From NCBI GenBank assembly GCA_027061625.1, contig JAMOVF010000089.1, forward strand, positions 1 to 8,679: a stretch of DNA of 8,679 nt, written 5' to 3'. Of this stretch, positions 6,645-8,679 are shown in pieces. The position numbers were made by a program, and so were the translations under genes. Below the pieces are notes generated by a model that saw only the letters and a program-made list of their open reading frames with translations, was not told the DNA's origin and made no database searches. Within the stretch, counting starts at the first letter, position 1; every line of letters begins with the position of its first letter. The DNA comes from Deltaproteobacteria bacterium. Its GTDB lineage: Bacteria > Desulfobacterota > Dissulfuribacteria > Dissulfuribacterales > JALVPX01.

Positions 6645-7355
6645 ATGGCAGAAAAAAGTGTTCCGCAGGATACAGAAGCACCAAAAGAGGGTTGGGAAGG
6701 CCTTAAAGAAGAGCTTCTTTCTTCACTTCCTCCCTGGGCAAAAGAATTTCTGGAAAAACATGCAAGAGAGATAATATCTGCAATTTTGATAATTGTCTTA
6801 GGAGTAGCGCTTTGGTCTGGATATTCCACTTATTCACATAGGCAAGAGGCCAGTGCAGCAGCTCTCCTTGGGCAAGCCATGCGTCTGGAAAACAGCAAAG
6901 AAAAAATCAGCGCTTTGGAAAAGCTGATCAAGGAACACGCTAATTCCCACGCAGCAAAGCAGGCTAAATTGCTATTGGCTGCAGAGTTGAGGGAGAGCGG
7001 CAACCTTGATAAGGCAAAGGCTGCTTTTAAATCAGCCGCTGCCTCACTGGAAGGCCCTTTAAGGACATCTGCCGTAATGGGTGTTGGTTATATCAGTGAA
7101 AGACAAACAAACCTAAATGAGGCAGCTGATTCATATCGGCAGGCTGCGGAAAAAAAGGATGGTTTTGAGGCAGTTGCCTATCTTGATCTTGGAAGGGTAG
7201 AAAGCGCCCTGGGCAAGACCCAGGCTGCAATAGATGCATACAACCAATATCTGACTTTAGCGCCTGATTCTCAGCTACTTGATTATGTAAGATACAAAAT
7301 TGAAAATTTGTCTGCCAGCACCCAAAAGCAGGCAGAAGCGATAAAGAAACAATAA
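6645..7355 (+). CDS. YfgM-like TPR protein anchored in the inner membrane
   Basis: This 236-residue protein has a short cytoplasmic N-terminus (about 1-42, acidic then basic), one transmembrane helix at about 43-60, and a helical tetratricopeptide-repeat region at about 65-225. Clear TPR units include 'AKLLLAAELRESGNLDKAKAAFKSA' near 107-131 and 'AVAYLDLGRVESALGKTQAAIDAYNQYL' near 176-203. Topology, length and the ending 'YKIENLS' resemble YfgM of E. coli, which binds the SecYEG translocon and hands exported proteins to periplasmic chaperones. That role is therefore likely but not proven. The typical YfgM neighbours hisS and bamB are absent. AAGGA at 6628-6632, overlapping the previous stop, serves as the ribosome binding site with a longish spacer, which suggests coupling to the upstream gene. 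Confidence 0.88.
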   Translation: MAEKSVPQDTEAPKEGWEGLKEELLSSLPPWAKEFLEKHAREIISAILIIVLGVALWSGYSTYSHRQEASAAALLGQAMRLENSKEKISALEKLIKEHANSHAAKQAKLLLAAELRESGNLDKAKAAFKSAAASLEGPLRTSAVMGVGYISERQTNLNEAADSYRQAAEKKDGFEAVAYLDLGRVESALGKTQAAIDAYNQYLTLAPDSQLLDYVRYKIENLSASTQKQAEAIKKQ

Positions 7356-7375
7356 CAAAAACAGATAATATCTTT

Positions 7376-7441
7376 GGGCTGTTATACTACTACCTAATAA
7401 GGTGTAGTGTGCCCCGTAGTGATTGAGAATAAATTTCTCAA
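7376..7441. terminator. Possible terminator structures between convergent genes
   Basis: An imperfect hairpin spans 7376-7414. GGGC pairs with GCCC at the base, and an upper stem of ATACTAC-T-ACC with GGTGTAGTGT has one bulged T and a TAATAA loop. A second small hairpin (TTGAGAA/TTCTCAA) lies at 7423-7441. Neither has an adjoining T tract on either strand. They occupy the gap between the stop of the TPR gene and the stop of pheA, so a role in ending transcripts is plausible but weakly supported. Confidence 0.35.
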
Positions 7442-7445
7442 ATAT

Positions 7446-8540
7446 TCAACTGGTTACCATTTCACCCTTTGGATAAGAGCCAAGCCATTTTAGCAAGGTG
7501 CAGCCTTTCTGTATGGCTTCTACCCCTTCTTTGACCCTTGGATCCTCTATATGGCCTGCAATATCCACATAAAAGAGGTAACGCCATGGCTCATCCTTTA
7601 CAGGCCTTGACTGTATTTTGGTAAGATTGACCTCCCTTTCAGCCAAAGGCTCCAGCAGTCTGAACAATGAACCAGGCCTATCTTCAAGGCTCAATAATAA
7701 GGAGGTCTTGTCATTGCCGCTGGGGCGGGGGCACTGCTGCCCCAATACAAGGAAACGCGTGGTATTGCCTTCAAAATCTTCAATGCTCTTGGCAACTACT
7801 TGAAGATTATAGGTTCTTGCCGCCATTGGACTGGCAATAGCTGCCACTGATGGATCCACTGAGGCCCATCTTGCCGCCTGGGCAGTGCTAACCACCTCTT
7901 CTGTAGGAACAGCTGGCAGATGCCTTTGTAGCCAGCCCCTGCACTGGGCCAAGGCATGGGGATGAGAGAGAATGCGCTTTATCTTATCAACCCTTCCGCT
8001 CTGGCTTATTAGGTCATGGGAAATCGGCAAATAGATTTCACCGCACAGCTTGACCTTAAAATCGTGCAACCCATCCAGGGTGAGGGCTACAGTGCCTTCT
8101 ACAGAGTTCTCCACAGGCACTACACCGAAATCGGACCGTCTACGCTCCACTTCCTCAAAGACCTCTGTTATATTGCCCATGGGAACAAATTCAGGGGCAT
8201 GACCAAAAAACTTTGCTGCTGCCATGTGCGTAAAGGTGGTCTCAGGCCCCAAATACCCTACCTTTGCTGGGCGCTGGGCATTTCTGCAGGCAGATATTAT
8301 CTCTCCAAATATGACCCTAAGCCCATCTGGTGGAAATTTATCTTGATTTTGTTTCAAGATATTGGAGATTACCTCTTTTTCCCTGGTCACATCCAGAGGC
8401 TGCTGACACGCTTCAGCCTTCATTTGGCCGATGTTCACGGCCATCTCCATACGCTCTTGAAGAAGTTTGACCAACTCCTGATCTATACGGTCAATTCTTT
8501 CTCTTAATTTTTTGAGCTTTTCAAACTGTTCGGCATCCAT
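7446..8540 (-). CDS. pheA: Bifunctional chorismate mutase / prephenate dehydratase
   Basis: PheA converts chorismate to prephenate and then to phenylpyruvate, committing carbon to phenylalanine. Residues 1-90 form an AroQ-type chorismate mutase; visible catalytic candidates are R14, R30, K41, R53 and E54. Residues about 92-270 are the prephenate dehydratase domain, with 'VGYLGPETTFTHMAAAKFF' near 94-112, 'VPVENSVEGTV' near 141-151, 'SHPHALAQC' near 192-200 and the catalytic T-R-F at 261-263. Residues about 279-357 are an ACT regulatory domain. Its phenylalanine-binding motifs are altered: the usual GALV reads GSLF (290-293) and ESRP reads QSRP (310-313). The ATG overlaps the stop of the preceding partial gene by one base (TAATG) and has only a weak Shine-Dalgarno sequence, which points to translational coupling. 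The length of 364 is normal for the fused form. Confidence 0.97.
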   Translation of the reverse strand: MDAEQFEKLKKLRERIDRIDQELVKLLQERMEMAVNIGQMKAEACQQPLDVTREKEVISNILKQNQDKFPPDGLRVIFGEIISACRNAQRPAKVGYLGPETTFTHMAAAKFFGHAPEFVPMGNITEVFEEVERRRSDFGVVPVENSVEGTVALTLDGLHDFKVKLCGEIYLPISHDLISQSGRVDKIKRILSHPHALAQCRGWLQRHLPAVPTEEVVSTAQAARWASVDPSVAAIASPMAARTYNLQVVAKSIEDFEGNTTRFLVLGQQCPRPSGNDKTSLLLSLEDRPGSLFRLLEPLAEREVNLTKIQSRPVKDEPWRYLFYVDIAGHIEDPRVKEGVEAIQKGCTLLKWLGSYPKGEMVTS

Positions 8541-8679
8541 TATTTAGGCCTATCTAAGATATCTAATATTGTCTTTAATTCATGGCGTATCTGATTAAGA
8601 ATATGGTTAACTTCTGTGATATTTTCCTGAGATAGAGACTTTGCCTTTTTGCCTGTACTACGCAGCTTTTTTTTTGCGC
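8540..8679 (-). CDS. C-terminal end of an unidentified gene upstream of pheA
   Basis: On the minus strand one frame stays open from the window edge to TAA at 8542-8540, encoding 45 residues. The first part is Lys-rich (A-K-K-K-L-R-S-T-G-K-K), and the second is an amphipathic helix ending 'LKTILDILDRPK'. Nothing in it is diagnostic, so no product is named. Its reality is supported by the TAATG overlap with pheA, the same join seen between DUF2065 and queA, and by the other two frames closing early. It is probably the upstream cistron of a pheA operon. A run of nine A residues on the coding strand (near 8667-8675) encodes the lysines. Confidence 0.6.
   Translation of the reverse strand, partial: AKKKLRSTGKKAKSLSQENITEVNHILNQIRHELKTILDILDRPK

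Noticed and set aside
8016..8507. Plus-strand open frame of 163 codons inside pheA
   Set aside because: It is the antisense shadow of a highly conserved enzyme, and its product has irregular Cys/His/Trp-rich composition with no recognisable domain.

Overview
The window looks like part of a bacterial chromosome from a Gram-negative, probably an anaerobic Desulfobacterota (former Deltaproteobacteria) lineage. The evidence is a surface protein with an IPTL-CTERM tail (a signal found in Gram-negatives), a fused chorismate mutase/prephenate dehydratase, a flavin reductase-like protein and a DUF2065 membrane protein. The lineage is an inference from gene content and the look of the elongator tRNA-Met. 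No mobile element, integrase, CRISPR array or phage gene is visible.

Layout. Bases 1-1893 (+) are the 3' part of a large secreted DUF11-repeat protein ending in an IPTL-CTERM sorting signal, closed by a strong terminator. A ComEA-like helix-hairpin-helix protein with a signal peptide and a long lysine-rich tail follows (2091-2618, +). It meets a YgiQ-type radical SAM gene (2692-4440, -) tail to tail at a shared bidirectional hairpin. Further right, still on the minus strand, come initiator tRNA-fMet with its own promoter and terminator, queA, a DUF2065 gene and an elongator-type tRNA-Met. In transcription order this block reads tRNA-Met, DUF2065, queA, tRNA-fMet, ygiQ. Two promoters with perfect -35 boxes diverge at about 6048-6111. 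One serves the tRNA-Met side; the other serves a plus-strand pair, a flavin reductase-like gene (6165-6635) and a YfgM-like TPR membrane protein (6645-7355). The right end holds pheA (7446-8540, -), overlapped by one base by the end of an unidentified partial gene.

How it fits together. Most genes are housekeeping: tRNA supply and modification (queA and two CAU tRNAs), phenylalanine synthesis and a probable envelope chaperone. The cell-surface genes at the left are the more accessory part. I do not see a complete new multi-gene system. The observations most worth following are the exported HhH protein with a histone H1-like tail, the EF-hand-like calcium loops spaced through the DUF11 protein, the ygiQ start codon pressed against the tRNA-fMet terminator without a Shine-Dalgarno sequence, and the U1-U72 mismatch in the initiator tRNA.
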